DNA from: Thiobacillus sp. 65-1059
Lineage (GTDB): Bacteria > Pseudomonadota > Gammaproteobacteria > Burkholderiales > Thiobacillaceae
Direction of reading: 5' to 3'
Length of the DNA stretch: 64,000 nucleotides
Assembly (NCBI GenBank): GCA_001897675.1
Contig: MKUE01000099.1
Span: 1-64,000, forward strand
The notes under the pieces were generated by a model. It was not told the DNA's origin. It did not search any database and worked only from the letters and a program-made list of their open reading frames with translations. Positions within the stretch are counted from its first letter, which is position 1. Every line of letters begins with the position of its first letter. This document shows positions 22,636-33,463 of the stretch, piece by piece. The translations under genes and the position numbers were made by a program.

Positions 22636-23703
22636 TCAGTGGATTTTTTGGTAGCGCCCGCCGGGCAGGGACGCAATTCGCCCATCCAGTTCAAGCGTCA
22701 ACAGCTTCGCTGAAAGCGCATCCAGCGTCAACCCGGTTCTTTGTGCGAGGACGTCGAGCGCGGCCGGCGCGCCGTCGAGCGCCTGCAGTACCGGGTCGGG
22801 CAGGGTTTCCGGCGGCACCCGCAGGCGGGGCGGCGCCAGCCGCTGCGGCCAGGCCAGTTCGTCGAGAATATCGGCGGCGGATTCGACCAGCTTGGCGCCC
22901 TGCTTGATCAGCGCATGGCAGCCGCGCGCCAGCGGCGAATGGATGGAACCGGGAATGGCGAACACCTCGCGTCCCTGCTCGGCGGCGACCCGCGCGGTGA
23001 TCAGCGAGCCGCTGTCGGGCGCCGCCTCCACCACCAGCACGCCGCGGGAGAGGCCGCTGATGAGCCGGTTGCGGCGCGGGAAATGGCCGGGCAGGGGTGG
23101 CGTGCCGAGCGGGAACTCCGACACGATCAGGCCGTTTTCGGCCAGCTGGTGCGCCAGCGCCTTGTTGCGCGCAGGGTAAATGCGGTCGAGCCCGGTGCCG
23201 ATGACGGCGACGCTCGAGCCGGCGCCCGCCAGCCCGCCGCGATGCGCCGCCGCGTCGATGCCGAGCGCCAGCCCGCTGACGATGGTGAGCCCGGCGTCGG
23301 ACAGCGCATGGGCGAAGGCTTCGGCGTCGCGTACCCCCTGCGGCGTGGCGTTGCGGCTGCCGACGATGCCGAGGCCGGGCTGGCTCAACAGAGCGCGCCG
23401 TCCCTTGCAAAACAGCAGCGCGGGCGGATCGGAGATTTCCAGCAGGCTCTTCGGGTAGTCCTCGTCGGCCAGCGTCATCAGGCTGTTGCCCGGCTGGCCG
23501 AGCCAGGCATGGGCGGCGTCAAGCCGCGCGGCGTCGGGTTCGGCCAGCAGCGCTGCGCACTGGGCGGAGGAAAGATGCGCCGCCAGCGCCGTGCGCCCGG
23601 ATGCCAAAACGGCCTCCGGAGAACCGAAGGCCGTCAGCAGGCGGAGCAGGCTGGCGTTGCCGACCCCGGGGGCGAGAGCGAGGCGCAGCCAAGCGTCAGC
23701 CAC
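22636..23703 (-). CDS. dprA: DNA-processing protein DprA
   Basis: GIVGSRNATPQGVRDAEAFAHALSDAGLTIVSGLALGIDAAAHRGGL...; C-terminal winged helix. Confidence 0.95.
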   Translation of the reverse strand: MADAWLRLALAPGVGNASLLRLLTAFGSPEAVLASGRTALAAHLSSAQCAALLAEPDAARLDAAHAWLGQPGNSLMTLADEDYPKSLLEISDPPALLFCKGRRALLSQPGLGIVGSRNATPQGVRDAEAFAHALSDAGLTIVSGLALGIDAAAHRGGLAGAGSSVAVIGTGLDRIYPARNKALAHQLAENGLIVSEFPLGTPPLPGHFPRRNRLISGLSRGVLVVEAAPDSGSLITARVAAEQGREVFAIPGSIHSPLARGCHALIKQGAKLVESAADILDELAWPQRLAPPRLRVPPETLPDPVLQALDGAPAALDVLAQRTGLTLDALSAKLLTLELDGRIASLPGGRYQKIH

Positions 23704-23733
23704 GCCCGATGTCCCCGGCGAGAACGCGCGCGT

Positions 23734-25023
23734 TCAGGGGTTTTTCACCGTGTCGAGCAGGTATACCGGGCGTTCGGACTGCATGATCAGTGCGTAGGAC
23801 ACGCGATCGAACACGCGGTACACCATGACGAGGCCGGTGCGGGAGTCGGGGAGCTGGACGGCGTCGGCCTGGGTCTTGTCGACGCAGCTGCGGTCGTACA
23901 CGTCCTTGGGGTCGAAGAACTGGTCGAAGCTCACTTTCTTGCCGGGCTTCAGGCAGCCCACATCCATGTAGGCCCAGGGCCCGGCCTGGACTTCCGTACC
24001 GGGACAGTCCTGCATGACCTTGCCGGGTTCATAAGGCTGGTCGAAGCCGATCTTTTCGCCTGGCTTGATGCAGCCGGAATCGAGGAAAACCCAGCGCTGG
24101 CGGCCGCCCTCTTTCGGGTCCATTTTGACCAGCTTTCCTGTGCGATACACCGCCAGCACATGACCGGGCTCGAGGCCGTCCTGCGTGCCGCGGTTGATCA
24201 CCACCGTCTGATAGCGCCCGGAGTTGGACATTCCTTCGGCGCCGTAGGCGGAAATCACCTTGCCGGAAATCGGTTTCTCCGGCGCGTGGGGCACGAATTC
24301 GAACACGGTGGTTTCCTGTGCCGGCAAGAGCTTGTCCTTGGCGAGCACCTCTTGCGCCACCCGTTTGATCTTCAGTTTTTGCGGGTTGCCGGCGACCAGC
24401 GTCTCGGCATCGCCCAAAAACACGGCCTCGTAGCCCAGCAGCGCCCCGTTGTCGGGGTTGGTCAGGGCTTGCCCCTGGCGGTAAATCTGCCAATTGCGGT
24501 TTGCCGAGCCATCGCTGGTGGCGTAGGCCGTGTCGCCCGTCGTCATGATGACGCGTTCTTCATTGGTGCCGAGGATCTGCGGGGCGCTATTCAGCTGGTC
24601 TTCGCTGACCAGCAAGGGCTGTTTCAGGAAGGCATGGATCGCCGTGACGGGAATCGCCGGAATGGCATTGCCGCCGATCTCGGCCGCGCGCACGCCGGGC
24701 GACAGCTTGATCGTCGGCATGCCGTTCTTGCCGCCCTTGACCAGCGCCAGGCGCGGCTCCTTGCCGCTGCGGTCGAGCACGATCAGGTCGCCGGGATAGA
24801 TCCAGTGCGGATTCTTGACCTCCTCGCGGTTCAGCTTCCAGATCTGCGGCCAGCGCCACGGATCCTTGAGGAAGCGCGCGGAAATGTCCCACAGCGTGTC
24901 GCCCTTGACCACGACGTATTTGTCCGGCGCGTTGTCCTGCAGTTTAAGGGTGTCGGCCAGCACCGGCGCGGCCAGCAGCAGGGCAAGAGAAACAACGAGT
25001 TGACGCACGGGGGAACCCTCCAT
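23734..25023 (-). CDS. LysM peptidoglycan-binding domain protein, exported
   Basis: Signal peptide then YVVVKGDTLWDISARFLKDPWRWPQIWKLNREEVKNPHWIYPGDLIVLD. Confidence 0.85.
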   Translation of the reverse strand: MEGSPVRQLVVSLALLLAAPVLADTLKLQDNAPDKYVVVKGDTLWDISARFLKDPWRWPQIWKLNREEVKNPHWIYPGDLIVLDRSGKEPRLALVKGGKNGMPTIKLSPGVRAAEIGGNAIPAIPVTAIHAFLKQPLLVSEDQLNSAPQILGTNEERVIMTTGDTAYATSDGSANRNWQIYRQGQALTNPDNGALLGYEAVFLGDAETLVAGNPQKLKIKRVAQEVLAKDKLLPAQETTVFEFVPHAPEKPISGKVISAYGAEGMSNSGRYQTVVINRGTQDGLEPGHVLAVYRTGKLVKMDPKEGGRQRWVFLDSGCIKPGEKIGFDQPYEPGKVMQDCPGTEVQAGPWAYMDVGCLKPGKKVSFDQFFDPKDVYDRSCVDKTQADAVQLPDSRTGLVMVYRVFDRVSYALIMQSERPVYLLDTVKNP

Positions 25024-25169
25024 TTAGACCCTGTCTAATTTTCTGCGTTGAAAATATACTGTGCGCCTAACTTACGGCCATCCGCCGTCTTATATTTAGG
25101 GTTGCAGGCATCCGGGCGCAGATTTTGCGTCAAAGTGTGCCCCCAGCCCCTTCATTCGTAAAGCTTTTT

Positions 25170-25703
25170 ATGGCCAGACTCGACATTTTGCATTACCCCG
25201 ATGCGCGCCTGCACACCGTCGCCAAGCCGGTGAAGGCGGTGGATGCGCGCATCCGCAAGCTGATCGACGACATGGCGGAGACCATGTACGCCGCGCCCGG
25301 CATCGGTCTGGCCGCCACCCAGGTCAACGTTCACGAACGCGTCGTTGTCATCGACATTTCCGAAACCCATGACGAGCTGCGCGTGTTCATCAACCCCGAA
25401 ATCGTCGCGCAGTCCGGACGCGAAGAAAGCGAGGAAGGCTGCCTGTCGGTGCCCGGCATTTTCGACAAGGTCGAGCGCGCCGAGCGCGTCACCGTGCGCG
25501 CGCTCGATCGCGACGGCAAGCCGTTCGAACTCGAGGCCGAGGGGCTGCTGGCAGTGTGCATCCAGCACGAATTGGATCACCTGATGGGCAAGGTCTTCGT
25601 CGATTATCTGTCCAATCTCAAACGCAATCGCATCAAGGCCAAGCTGGTCAAACAGGCACGCGAACACCGCCCCGACGCCGCGCCCGTGCGCGCGTCGCTT
25701 TGA
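25170..25703 (+). CDS. def: peptide deformylase
   Basis: [45 protein letters not shown]. Confidence 0.96.
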   Translation: MARLDILHYPDARLHTVAKPVKAVDARIRKLIDDMAETMYAAPGIGLAATQVNVHERVVVIDISETHDELRVFINPEIVAQSGREESEEGCLSVPGIFDKVERAERVTVRALDRDGKPFELEAEGLLAVCIQHELDHLMGKVFVDYLSNLKRNRIKAKLVKQAREHRPDAAPVRASL

Positions 25704-25713
25704 GCCGCCGCCC

Positions 25714-26661
25714 GTGCGCATCGTTTTCGCCGGAACCCCGCCGTTTGCGGCGGCAGCCCTGAACGCCCTGGCAGATGCCGGGCACGACATCGTCCTGGTG
25801 CTGACCCAGCCCGACCGCCCGGCCGGACGCGGCATGAAGCTTGCCGCCAGCGCCGTCAAGCAGGCGGCGCTGGCACGCGGGCTGCCGCTTGCGCAGCCCG
25901 CCAGCCTGAAACGCCCCGACTCGCAGGCCGAGCTGCGCGCGGCGGATGCCGACATCATGGTGGTCGCAGCCTACGGACTGATCCTGCCGCAGGCGGTGCT
26001 GGACCTGCCGCGTTTCGGCTGCCTCAACATCCACGCCTCGCTGCTGCCGCGCTGGCGTGGTGCGGCGCCGATCCAGCGCGCGATTCTGGCGGGCGACACG
26101 GAAACCGGCATCACCATCATGCAGATGGACGCCGGCCTCGACACCGGCGCCATGCTGGCGAAAACGCCGGTGCCGATCCTTGCAACCGACACCGCGGCAA
26201 GCCTGCATGACACCCTGGCCGCGGCCGGCGCCGGCGCCATCGTCGAGGCGCTGGCGAACTATCCTGCGCTGGTGCCGCAGCCGCAGGACGACGCGCAGGC
26301 CACCTACGCCGCCAAACTCGGCAAGGAAGAAGCCCGGCTGGACTGGCGCCAGCCGGCCGATCTGCTGGCGCGTGCCGTACGCGCCTACAATCCGGCACCC
26401 GGCGCGTGGACGCTGCTGGACGGCGAGCCGCTGAAAATCTGGTCGGCACAAGCCGGTACCGATCCATTGCCTGCCGAAGCCGGTGAAAACACGAATGCGC
26501 CGGGCGAAGTGCTGCGCGCCGACGCGGACCGGCTGATCGTCGCCTGCGGCAGCGGAACGCTGGCCTTGCAGGTGGTTCAGCCGGCAGGCAGCAAACGGAT
26601 GAGTGCCGCAGCCTTCCTCGCCGGCCGTCCGCTGCCGCCCGGAATCAGGCTCGGCGCCTGA
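25714..26661 (+). CDS. fmt: methionyl-tRNA formyltransferase (GTG start)
   Basis: [40 protein letters not shown]..., [24 protein letters not shown]. Confidence 0.96.
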   Translation: MRIVFAGTPPFAAAALNALADAGHDIVLVLTQPDRPAGRGMKLAASAVKQAALARGLPLAQPASLKRPDSQAELRAADADIMVVAAYGLILPQAVLDLPRFGCLNIHASLLPRWRGAAPIQRAILAGDTETGITIMQMDAGLDTGAMLAKTPVPILATDTAASLHDTLAAAGAGAIVEALANYPALVPQPQDDAQATYAAKLGKEEARLDWRQPADLLARAVRAYNPAPGAWTLLDGEPLKIWSAQAGTDPLPAEAGENTNAPGEVLRADADRLIVACGSGTLALQVVQPAGSKRMSAAAFLAGRPLPPGIRLGA

Positions 26662-26765
26662 GGCCGGATCCGCGCCGGTTGCCTGCGCGGCCCTGCTATC
26701 ATCCGTCGCTCGATGCGGTGGCCGGAATCCCATGAATCAACTGACGAAGCGGGGCGTTTTTCCCC

Positions 26766-28079
26766 ATGCGTAAGCTGCAAAAACTCGCCGCCGGCGCGCT
26801 CGGGGAAGTGCTCGCCGGGACGGCGCTGCACCAGGTGTTGCCGCAGTGCCTGCAGCAGCTGCAAACGCCGGGCGAGCGCGGCGCGCTGCAGGACATCGTG
26901 TATGGCAGCCTGCGCCAGCTGGGGCGCCTCGACGCCTGGCTGGCGGCGCTGCTGGAACGTCCGCTGACCGATCCCGAACTCGGCTGGCTGCTGCGCGTGG
27001 CGCTGTACCAGCTGGCCTACACCCGTGCGCCCGCCCATGCCGTGGTGCACAACGCGGTTACCGCCGCCGGCCAGGGCTGGCGGCGCGGTCTCGCCAACGC
27101 GGTGCTGCGCAATTTCCAGCGGCGCCGCGCCGAACTGGAAAAAATCGCCGACGACCAGCCGTCGGCACGCTGGTCGCACCCCGACTGGTGGATCGCGAAG
27201 CTGCAAGCCGAATATCCGGACCAATGGCAGGGCATGCTCGAGGCCAGCCTGCTGCATCCGCCGTTCACCCTGCGCGTCAATTGCCGCCGCGGCGATGTCG
27301 CCGGCTATCTCCGGCGCCTGAACGAGGCCGGGATGCCGGCGCATCAAACCGGCCCGGATGCGGTCACCCTCGACCGCGCGGTGCCGGTGCACAGCCTGCC
27401 CGGCTTCGACCAGGGCGAGGTGTCGGTGCAGGACGCCGGCGCGCAGTGGGCCGCACGCCTGCTCATCCCCGAGCCGCCCGGCGAGCGGGAACTGCGCCAA
27501 GACCGCCCGCAGGGCGAGCGCCTGGCGGCGTACCCCTTGCGGGTGCTCGACGCCTGCGCGGCGCCCGGCGGCAAGAGCGGCCATATCCTGGAGCGTGCGG
27601 ATGTCGATCTGTACGCGCTCGACGTCGACGCCGGGCGGCTGGCGCGGGTGCGCGAAAATCTCGACCGCCTGCAACTGCCGGCAACGCTGCTCGCAGGCGA
27701 CGCGGCGCAGCCCGCCGCCTGGTGGGACGGCCGGCCGTTCGACCGCATCCTGGCCGACGTGCCGTGCAGCGCCTCCGGCGTGGTGCGCCGCAATCCCGAC
27801 ATCAAGTGGCTGCGCCGCCCCGACGACATCGCTCGATTTGCTGCGCAGCAGGCCGTCATGCTGGAGGCACTCTGGCGGCTGCTGGTCCGCGGTGGTACAT
27901 TGCTTTACGTCACCTGCTCGGTATTCGATGAAGAAAACGACGGGCAGGTGCGGGCCTTCCTGGCGCGCCATACAGAAGACGCCGAACGCTGCCCGCTTCC
28001 TCAACCCTTGACCGATGGGGCGCTGCTGCCCGATGCCGAGCACGATGGTTTCTTTTACGCCCTGCTGCGCAAGACGTGA
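26766..28079 (+). CDS. rsmB: 16S rRNA (cytosine967-C5)-methyltransferase RsmB
   Basis: NusB-like N-terminus; LDACAAPGGKSGHILE, DVPCSASGVVRRNPDIKWLR. Confidence 0.94.
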   Translation: MRKLQKLAAGALGEVLAGTALHQVLPQCLQQLQTPGERGALQDIVYGSLRQLGRLDAWLAALLERPLTDPELGWLLRVALYQLAYTRAPAHAVVHNAVTAAGQGWRRGLANAVLRNFQRRRAELEKIADDQPSARWSHPDWWIAKLQAEYPDQWQGMLEASLLHPPFTLRVNCRRGDVAGYLRRLNEAGMPAHQTGPDAVTLDRAVPVHSLPGFDQGEVSVQDAGAQWAARLLIPEPPGERELRQDRPQGERLAAYPLRVLDACAAPGGKSGHILERADVDLYALDVDAGRLARVRENLDRLQLPATLLAGDAAQPAAWWDGRPFDRILADVPCSASGVVRRNPDIKWLRRPDDIARFAAQQAVMLEALWRLLVRGGTLLYVTCSVFDEENDGQVRAFLARHTEDAERCPLPQPLTDGALLPDAEHDGFFYALLRKT

Positions 28080-28668
28080 CCCGGCTTTTCGATGGCTGGC
28101 CGGGCTGTTGCTGGGCTGCTGGCTGGCCGTCGCGGGCAGTGCGCTGGCCGGCGACAAAAGCATTGTCAAACAGGCGGGCATCCGCGCCACCCAGCAAGGC
28201 TATCTGCTGGAAGCGGACGTCGACATCGTGCTCAACCGCACCCTGGAAGACGCGCTCAGCAAGGGGATCAACCTGTATTTTCTGCTGGAACTGGAACTGA
28301 CCCGCCCGCGCAACTGGTGGCTCGACGAAGACATCGCCGAAGTGGTGCGCAAACTGCGGATTTATTACCACCTGCTGTTGCGTCGCTATGTCGTCGAAAT
28401 CGGTTACACCACGCGCACCGTCGCAACCCTGGGCGAAGCCCTGGCGCTGTTGGGTAGGGTCGACGACTGGCAGGTGCTGGAGCGCGGCGCCCTGAAGACC
28501 GGGCGCCGCTACGACGCCCGTCTGCGTCTGCGTCTCGATACCGCGCAACTGCCCAAGCCGCTCTCCATCGGCGCGGTCACCAGCGACAAATGGGAACTCG
28601 CCACCCCCTGGTACGGCTGGTCGTTCGAGGCACCCGCCGCGCCCGCTTCCTCGCCGTCCTTGCCCTGA
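28015..28668 (+). CDS. DUF4390 family exported protein (true start uncertain)
   Basis: KSIVKQAGIRATQQGYLLEADVDIVLNRTLEDALSKGINLYFLLELELTRPRNWWLDE...; between rsmB and ntrY as in other betaproteobacteria. Confidence 0.75.
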   Translation: MGRCCPMPSTMVSFTPCCARRDPAFRWLAGLLLGCWLAVAGSALAGDKSIVKQAGIRATQQGYLLEADVDIVLNRTLEDALSKGINLYFLLELELTRPRNWWLDEDIAEVVRKLRIYYHLLLRRYVVEIGYTTRTVATLGEALALLGRVDDWQVLERGALKTGRRYDARLRLRLDTAQLPKPLSIGAVTSDKWELATPWYGWSFEAPAAPASSPSLP

Positions 28669-30803
28669 TGCGCAGTCTGATTGCCGCCGCCCTGATCATG
28701 GGCATCGTGCTGCTGTCCCTGCTGTTTTATGCCAGCGGCGACAGCAGCGCATTCTCCGACACCCTGCCCAGCCTGTTCATCGGCGGCGGCGTGCTGGGCA
28801 TGGCGCTGCTGGTGCTGCTGGGGTGGCGCATGTGGTGGCTGCAAAAGCGCATCCGTCGCGGCGTGTTCGGCGCCAAACTCACGTTCAAACTGCTGCTGAT
28901 GTTCGGCGTCGTCGCCCTGCTGCCCGGCCTGGTGGTGTATGGTGCCTCGGTGTTCTTCCTCAACCGGTCGATCGAAACCTGGTTCGACGTGCGGGTCGAC
29001 AACGCGCTGGCCTCCGGCGTCAACCTCGGCCAGGCCGCGCTCGACGACCTGCTGCGCGAGCTGGACAAAAAAGCCCAGCGGATGGCGCTGGCCCTGTCGG
29101 ACGAGGGCATGGGCTCGATCATCACCGGCCTTTCCAACCTGCGCGAACAAAGCGCGGTGCAGGAGCTGACCCTGTTCGACGAACGCGGCGGCGTCATCGC
29201 CCACGTCAGCGGCGAGCGCGGCACCCTGCTGCCGGTGCTGCCCGAGCGCAGCGTGCTGTGGCAGGTCCGGCAGCAGCAGCCCTACAGCCGGATCGAGGAA
29301 GTGGCCGACCGCGGGCTCGTCATGCACGTCATCGTGCCGGTATACACCAGCACGCTGACCGGCGAAACGCGCGTGCTGCAACTGGTGCAGCCGGTGCCCG
29401 CCGGCCTGGCACGCGATGCGCAGGCAGTGCAGCTGGCGTATCAGGAATACCAGCAGATCGCGGTGTCGCGGCTGGGGCTGAAGCGCATCTACGGCGTTGC
29501 GCTCACCCTCACCCTGATGCTGGCCTTGCTGATGACCCTGGTGATCGCATACCTGCTGTCGGAACGCCTCGGTGCGCCGCTGCGCACTCTGGCGCGCGGC
29601 ACCCGCGCCGTGGCCAAAGGCGATTTTTCGCAGATGCCGTCGGTGAAGAGCCGCGACGAACTGGGTGTGCTGATCCAGTCGTTCAACCGCATGACGCGCC
29701 AGCTGTCCGACGCCCGCGAGCAGGTCGCGCAGAACCACCAGCAGACCGAGCAGGCCAAGGCCTTTCTGGAGCGCGTGCTGGCCAACCTGTCCTCCGGCGT
29801 GGTGGTGCTGGACGAAGCGCTGCGGGTCCGCACCATGAACAGCGCGGCGGCGCAGATTCTGGGGGTGCACGCGTCGGCGCTGGACGCCCAGCCGCTTGCC
29901 GGACTGGGGCAGGCGGGCGAGGCGCTGCACGGATTTGGCGCGACGGTGGCGGCGCGCTTCGGCACGCACGAAGGCGAGTGGCAGGAGCAGATCGATTACG
30001 CCGGCAACGGCGGCAGCCAGTCGCTGCTGCTGCGCGGCACCCGCCTGCCGCCGGGCGTCGAGCGCGGCTATGTGCTGGTGTTCGACGATGTCACCAAGCT
30101 GATCGACGCCGAGCGCAACGCCGCCTGGAGCGAGGTGGCACGCCGCCTGGCGCACGAGATCAAGAACCCGCTCACCCCGATCCAGCTGTCGGCCGAGCGC
30201 ATCGCGCGCAAGCTCGACGGCCGGCTGCAGCCGGCGGACGCCGAGTTCCTGGCGCGCGCCACGCAAACCATCGTCAGCCAGGTCGCCGCGATGAAAAGCA
30301 TGGTGGACGCGTTTGCCGGCTATGCGCGGATGCCGCGCGCCACGCTCGAGCCGCTCGATCTGAATGCGCTGGTACGCGAAGTGCTGGCGCTCTACGACGC
30401 CAGAGCGCTGGGCCTGCAGCTGCGCCTCGACGCCGACTTGCCGCGGATCGCGGGCGACTCCACATTATTGCGTCAGGTAATACATAATCTGTTGCAAAAT
30501 GCGCAGGATGCGCTGGCCGGCCACCCCGCACCGCGGGTCGAGGTCGGTACGCACCTTCTCGATAACAATGCTGTTTGTTTGACCGTAACGGACAATGGAG
30601 CCGGGTTTCCGGAACATCTGATGACGCGGCTGTTCGAGCCCTATGCAACCACCAAGGCCAAGGGGACGGGCCTGGGCCTGGCCATCGTCAAAAAGATCGT
30701 GGAAGAGCATCACGGCAAAATCCAGATCGAAAATCTCAAATCGGGCGGTGCCGCCATCCGCATTGCATTGCCCATTTTTGCGGTAGCCGGGGAGAACACG
30801 TGA
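28668..30803 (+). CDS. ntrY: NtrY-like sensor histidine kinase
   Basis: TM segments, HAMP, PAS, WSEVARRLAHEIKNPLTPIQLSAERI, GTGLGLAIVKKIVEEHHGKI. Confidence 0.9.
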   Translation: MRSLIAAALIMGIVLLSLLFYASGDSSAFSDTLPSLFIGGGVLGMALLVLLGWRMWWLQKRIRRGVFGAKLTFKLLLMFGVVALLPGLVVYGASVFFLNRSIETWFDVRVDNALASGVNLGQAALDDLLRELDKKAQRMALALSDEGMGSIITGLSNLREQSAVQELTLFDERGGVIAHVSGERGTLLPVLPERSVLWQVRQQQPYSRIEEVADRGLVMHVIVPVYTSTLTGETRVLQLVQPVPAGLARDAQAVQLAYQEYQQIAVSRLGLKRIYGVALTLTLMLALLMTLVIAYLLSERLGAPLRTLARGTRAVAKGDFSQMPSVKSRDELGVLIQSFNRMTRQLSDAREQVAQNHQQTEQAKAFLERVLANLSSGVVVLDEALRVRTMNSAAAQILGVHASALDAQPLAGLGQAGEALHGFGATVAARFGTHEGEWQEQIDYAGNGGSQSLLLRGTRLPPGVERGYVLVFDDVTKLIDAERNAAWSEVARRLAHEIKNPLTPIQLSAERIARKLDGRLQPADAEFLARATQTIVSQVAAMKSMVDAFAGYARMPRATLEPLDLNALVREVLALYDARALGLQLRLDADLPRIAGDSTLLRQVIHNLLQNAQDALAGHPAPRVEVGTHLLDNNAVCLTVTDNGAGFPEHLMTRLFEPYATTKAKGTGLGLAIVKKIVEEHHGKIQIENLKSGGAAIRIALPIFAVAGENT

Positions 30804-32074
30804 GCGGGCATATTCTCGTCGTCGACGACGAAGTGGGCATTCGTGAATTGTTGTCGGAAATCCTTACCGACGAAGGCTACGACGTGCACCTGGCGGAAAA
30901 TGCCGAGGCGGCACGCGCTTTTCGCATCCAGCGGCGTCCGGACCTGGTCCTGCTGGACATCTGGATGCCCGATACCGATGGCGTGACGCTGCTGAAGGAA
31001 TGGGCGGGGGGCGGCCAGCTCACCATGCCGGTGGTGATGATGTCGGGCCACGGCACCATCGATACCGCCGTCGAAGCCACCCGGCTCGGCGCCACCGATT
31101 TTCTGGAAAAACCGGTGGCGCTGGCCAAGCTGATCGATACCGTCAGCAAGGCCATCAAGCGCGGCGCGTCCCTGCCCCGGCGCACGCCCGGCATGGATTT
31201 GTCGGCGCTCGGGCGCAGCCCGCTGATCCTCGAACTGAAAAAACGCCTTACCCAGATCGCCGGCAATACCGCGCCGGTCCTGTTGCAGGGCGAGCCCGGC
31301 AGCGGCTTTGAAATCTGCGCGCATTTTCTGCACCAGCCCGCCAGTGCGTGGGTCGAGATCAAGGATCGCGCGCGCCTGGTGTCCGAGCCGCTCAGCTTTG
31401 TCGAAGCGCTCGGCAACGGCACCCTCTACCTGCCCGAGGTATCCGAGCTGGCGCGCCTGGAGCAAAAAGGCCTGGGGCTGCTGCTCGACCGCATCGAGGG
31501 CAGCGGCGCGCGCCTGGTATGCGCCAGCAGCCGCAGCCTCGACGCCATGGTCGGCGCCGGCGAATTCGACAGCCGCCTGTTTTACCGCCTGTCCAGTCTC
31601 GCCATCCAGCTGCCGCCGCTGCGCGACCACCGCGAGGATGTGCCCGATATCGCCAACTTCATGCTGGCGCAACTGGTGGAAGAAGGCGTCAGCCCGGTGC
31701 GGCGGCTCACCACGCCGGCCCTGAACCAGCTGCGCAATTTCGACTGGCCGGGCAATCTGCCGCAGCTCAGCAACGTGGTGCGCACCCTGGCGGTTACCGC
31801 GCTGGCGAATGAAATCGACGCCGCCGAGGTCAACCGCGTGCTCGCCCCGATGAAACTGTCCGCGCCGGCGGTGGCGCACGGCATTCCGCTCGACATCCCG
31901 CTGCGCGAGGCGCGCGATGCCTTCGAGCGCATGTATTTCGAACACCTGATCCAGAAAGAGGGCGGCAGCATGACGCGGGTCGCCGACAAGTCCGGGCTGG
32001 AGCGCACCCACCTCTACCGCAAGCTGAAACAGCTGAATATCCGGCATGGGCGGCGCCTGGATGAAGAGCTGTAA
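30800..32074 (+). CDS. ntrX: NtrX-like response regulator with degenerate AAA+ domain (GTG start)
   Basis: VSGHILVVDDEVGIRELLSEILTDEGYDV...LLDIWMPDTDG; Walker A region reads GEPGSGFE, no GAFTGA; C-terminal Fis-type HTH. Confidence 0.85.
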   Translation: MSGHILVVDDEVGIRELLSEILTDEGYDVHLAENAEAARAFRIQRRPDLVLLDIWMPDTDGVTLLKEWAGGGQLTMPVVMMSGHGTIDTAVEATRLGATDFLEKPVALAKLIDTVSKAIKRGASLPRRTPGMDLSALGRSPLILELKKRLTQIAGNTAPVLLQGEPGSGFEICAHFLHQPASAWVEIKDRARLVSEPLSFVEALGNGTLYLPEVSELARLEQKGLGLLLDRIEGSGARLVCASSRSLDAMVGAGEFDSRLFYRLSSLAIQLPPLRDHREDVPDIANFMLAQLVEEGVSPVRRLTTPALNQLRNFDWPGNLPQLSNVVRTLAVTALANEIDAAEVNRVLAPMKLSAPAVAHGIPLDIPLREARDAFERMYFEHLIQKEGGSMTRVADKSGLERTHLYRKLKQLNIRHGRRLDEEL

Positions 32075-32089
32075 GCGCAGGGCCGGCGC

Positions 32090-33463
32090 GTGAAAATCAT
32101 CATCCTCGGTGCCGGCCAGGTCGGCTCCAACCTGGCGGAAAGCCTGGTTGCCGAAGACAACGACATCACCGTCGTCGACCTCGATATCTCGCGCCTGGCG
32201 CTGCTGCAGGACCGCTTCGACCTGCGCACCGTGCGCGGCCACGCGGCGCACCCCTCGATCCTGAAGCAGGCCGGCGCCGAAGACGCGGACATGCTGGTCG
32301 CCGTCACCCAGAGCGACGAAACCAATCTGGTGGCATGCCGCATCGCGTCCACCCTGTTCAACGTCCCCACGCGCATCGCGCGTATCCGTTCCAATGATTT
32401 CCTGGGGCAGGAAGCGGATTTTCTGGCCGAGCATTTCGGGGTCGACGACGTCATCAGCCCCGAACAGGAGGTGACCGACACCCTGCGCCGCCTGATCGAG
32501 CACCCCGAGGCGCTGCAGGTGCTCGACTTTGCCGAGGGCAAGGTGCGGCTGGTGGCGGTGCGCGCCTATCACGGCGGTCCCCTGATGGGGCACGAACTGC
32601 AGGACATCAAGCGCCGCATGCCGAATCTGGAATGCCGGATCCCGGCGATCTACCGTCGCGACCGCGGCATCGTCCCCACGGGGATCACGGTGATCGAGCC
32701 GGGCGACGAGGTGTTTTTCCTGGCGCGCAGGCAGGACATCCCCACCGTGATGCGCGAGCTGCGCCGCATGGAACGCCGGGTCAGGCGCGTGATGATCGCC
32801 GGCGGCGGCAACATCGGGCGGCGGCTGGCGGCCGCGCTGGAGCGCAGCTACGAGGTCAAGCTGATCGACCACAACAAGACCACCTGCACGCTGCTGGCCG
32901 AGCAGTTGCACCGTACCCTGGTGCTGCAAGGCGACGCCACCGACGAGGCCTTGCTGGAGCAGGAGAACATCGGGTCGATGGACGTGTTCTGCGCGCTCAC
33001 CAACGACGACGAGGACAACATCATGTCCGCCCTGCTGGCCAAGCGCATGGGCGCGCAGCGGGTGATTGCCCTGATCAACCGCTCGGCCTACGTCAACCTG
33101 GTGCAGGGCGGCGAAATCGACATCGCCATCTCGCCGGCGCAGGCCACGGTCGGCCCGCTGCTGTCGAAGATCCGCCGCGGCGACATGGCGGCGGTGCATT
33201 CATTGCGGCGTGGCGCTGCCGAAGTGCTCGAGGTCGTCATCCACGGCGACCTCAAAACCTCGAAGGTGGTGGGGCGCCGCATCGGCGATGTGGCCCTGCC
33301 GGAAGGGGCGGCGATTGCCGCCATCATCCGCGGCGAGGAGGTGCTGATCGCCCATCACGATACCCTGATCGAGGCGGAGGACCACCTCATCGTGTTTGCG
33401 CTCAACAAGCGCATCATCCCCAAGGTGGAAAAGCTGTTCCAGGTCGGCTTCGGGTTTTTCTAG
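32090..33463 (+). CDS. trkA: Trk system potassium uptake protein TrkA (GTG start)
   Basis: MKIIILGAGQVGSNLAESLVAEDNDITVVDLD...; second RCK domain VMIAGGGNIGRRLAAALE. Confidence 0.95.
   Translation: MKIIILGAGQVGSNLAESLVAEDNDITVVDLDISRLALLQDRFDLRTVRGHAAHPSILKQAGAEDADMLVAVTQSDETNLVACRIASTLFNVPTRIARIRSNDFLGQEADFLAEHFGVDDVISPEQEVTDTLRRLIEHPEALQVLDFAEGKVRLVAVRAYHGGPLMGHELQDIKRRMPNLECRIPAIYRRDRGIVPTGITVIEPGDEVFFLARRQDIPTVMRELRRMERRVRRVMIAGGGNIGRRLAAALERSYEVKLIDHNKTTCTLLAEQLHRTLVLQGDATDEALLEQENIGSMDVFCALTNDDEDNIMSALLAKRMGAQRVIALINRSAYVNLVQGGEIDIAISPAQATVGPLLSKIRRGDMAAVHSLRRGAAEVLEVVIHGDLKTSKVVGRRIGDVALPEGAAIAAIIRGEEVLIAHHDTLIEAEDHLIVFALNKRIIPKVEKLFQVGFGFF

Noticed and set aside
22741-25038. 765-aa plus-strand ORF opposite dprA and the LysM gene
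   Set aside because: Spans two real genes on the opposite strand, no family-like features.
30710-33199. 829-aa minus-strand ORF opposite ntrX and trkA
   Set aside because: Shadow ORF with biased His/Gln/Ala/Arg composition.
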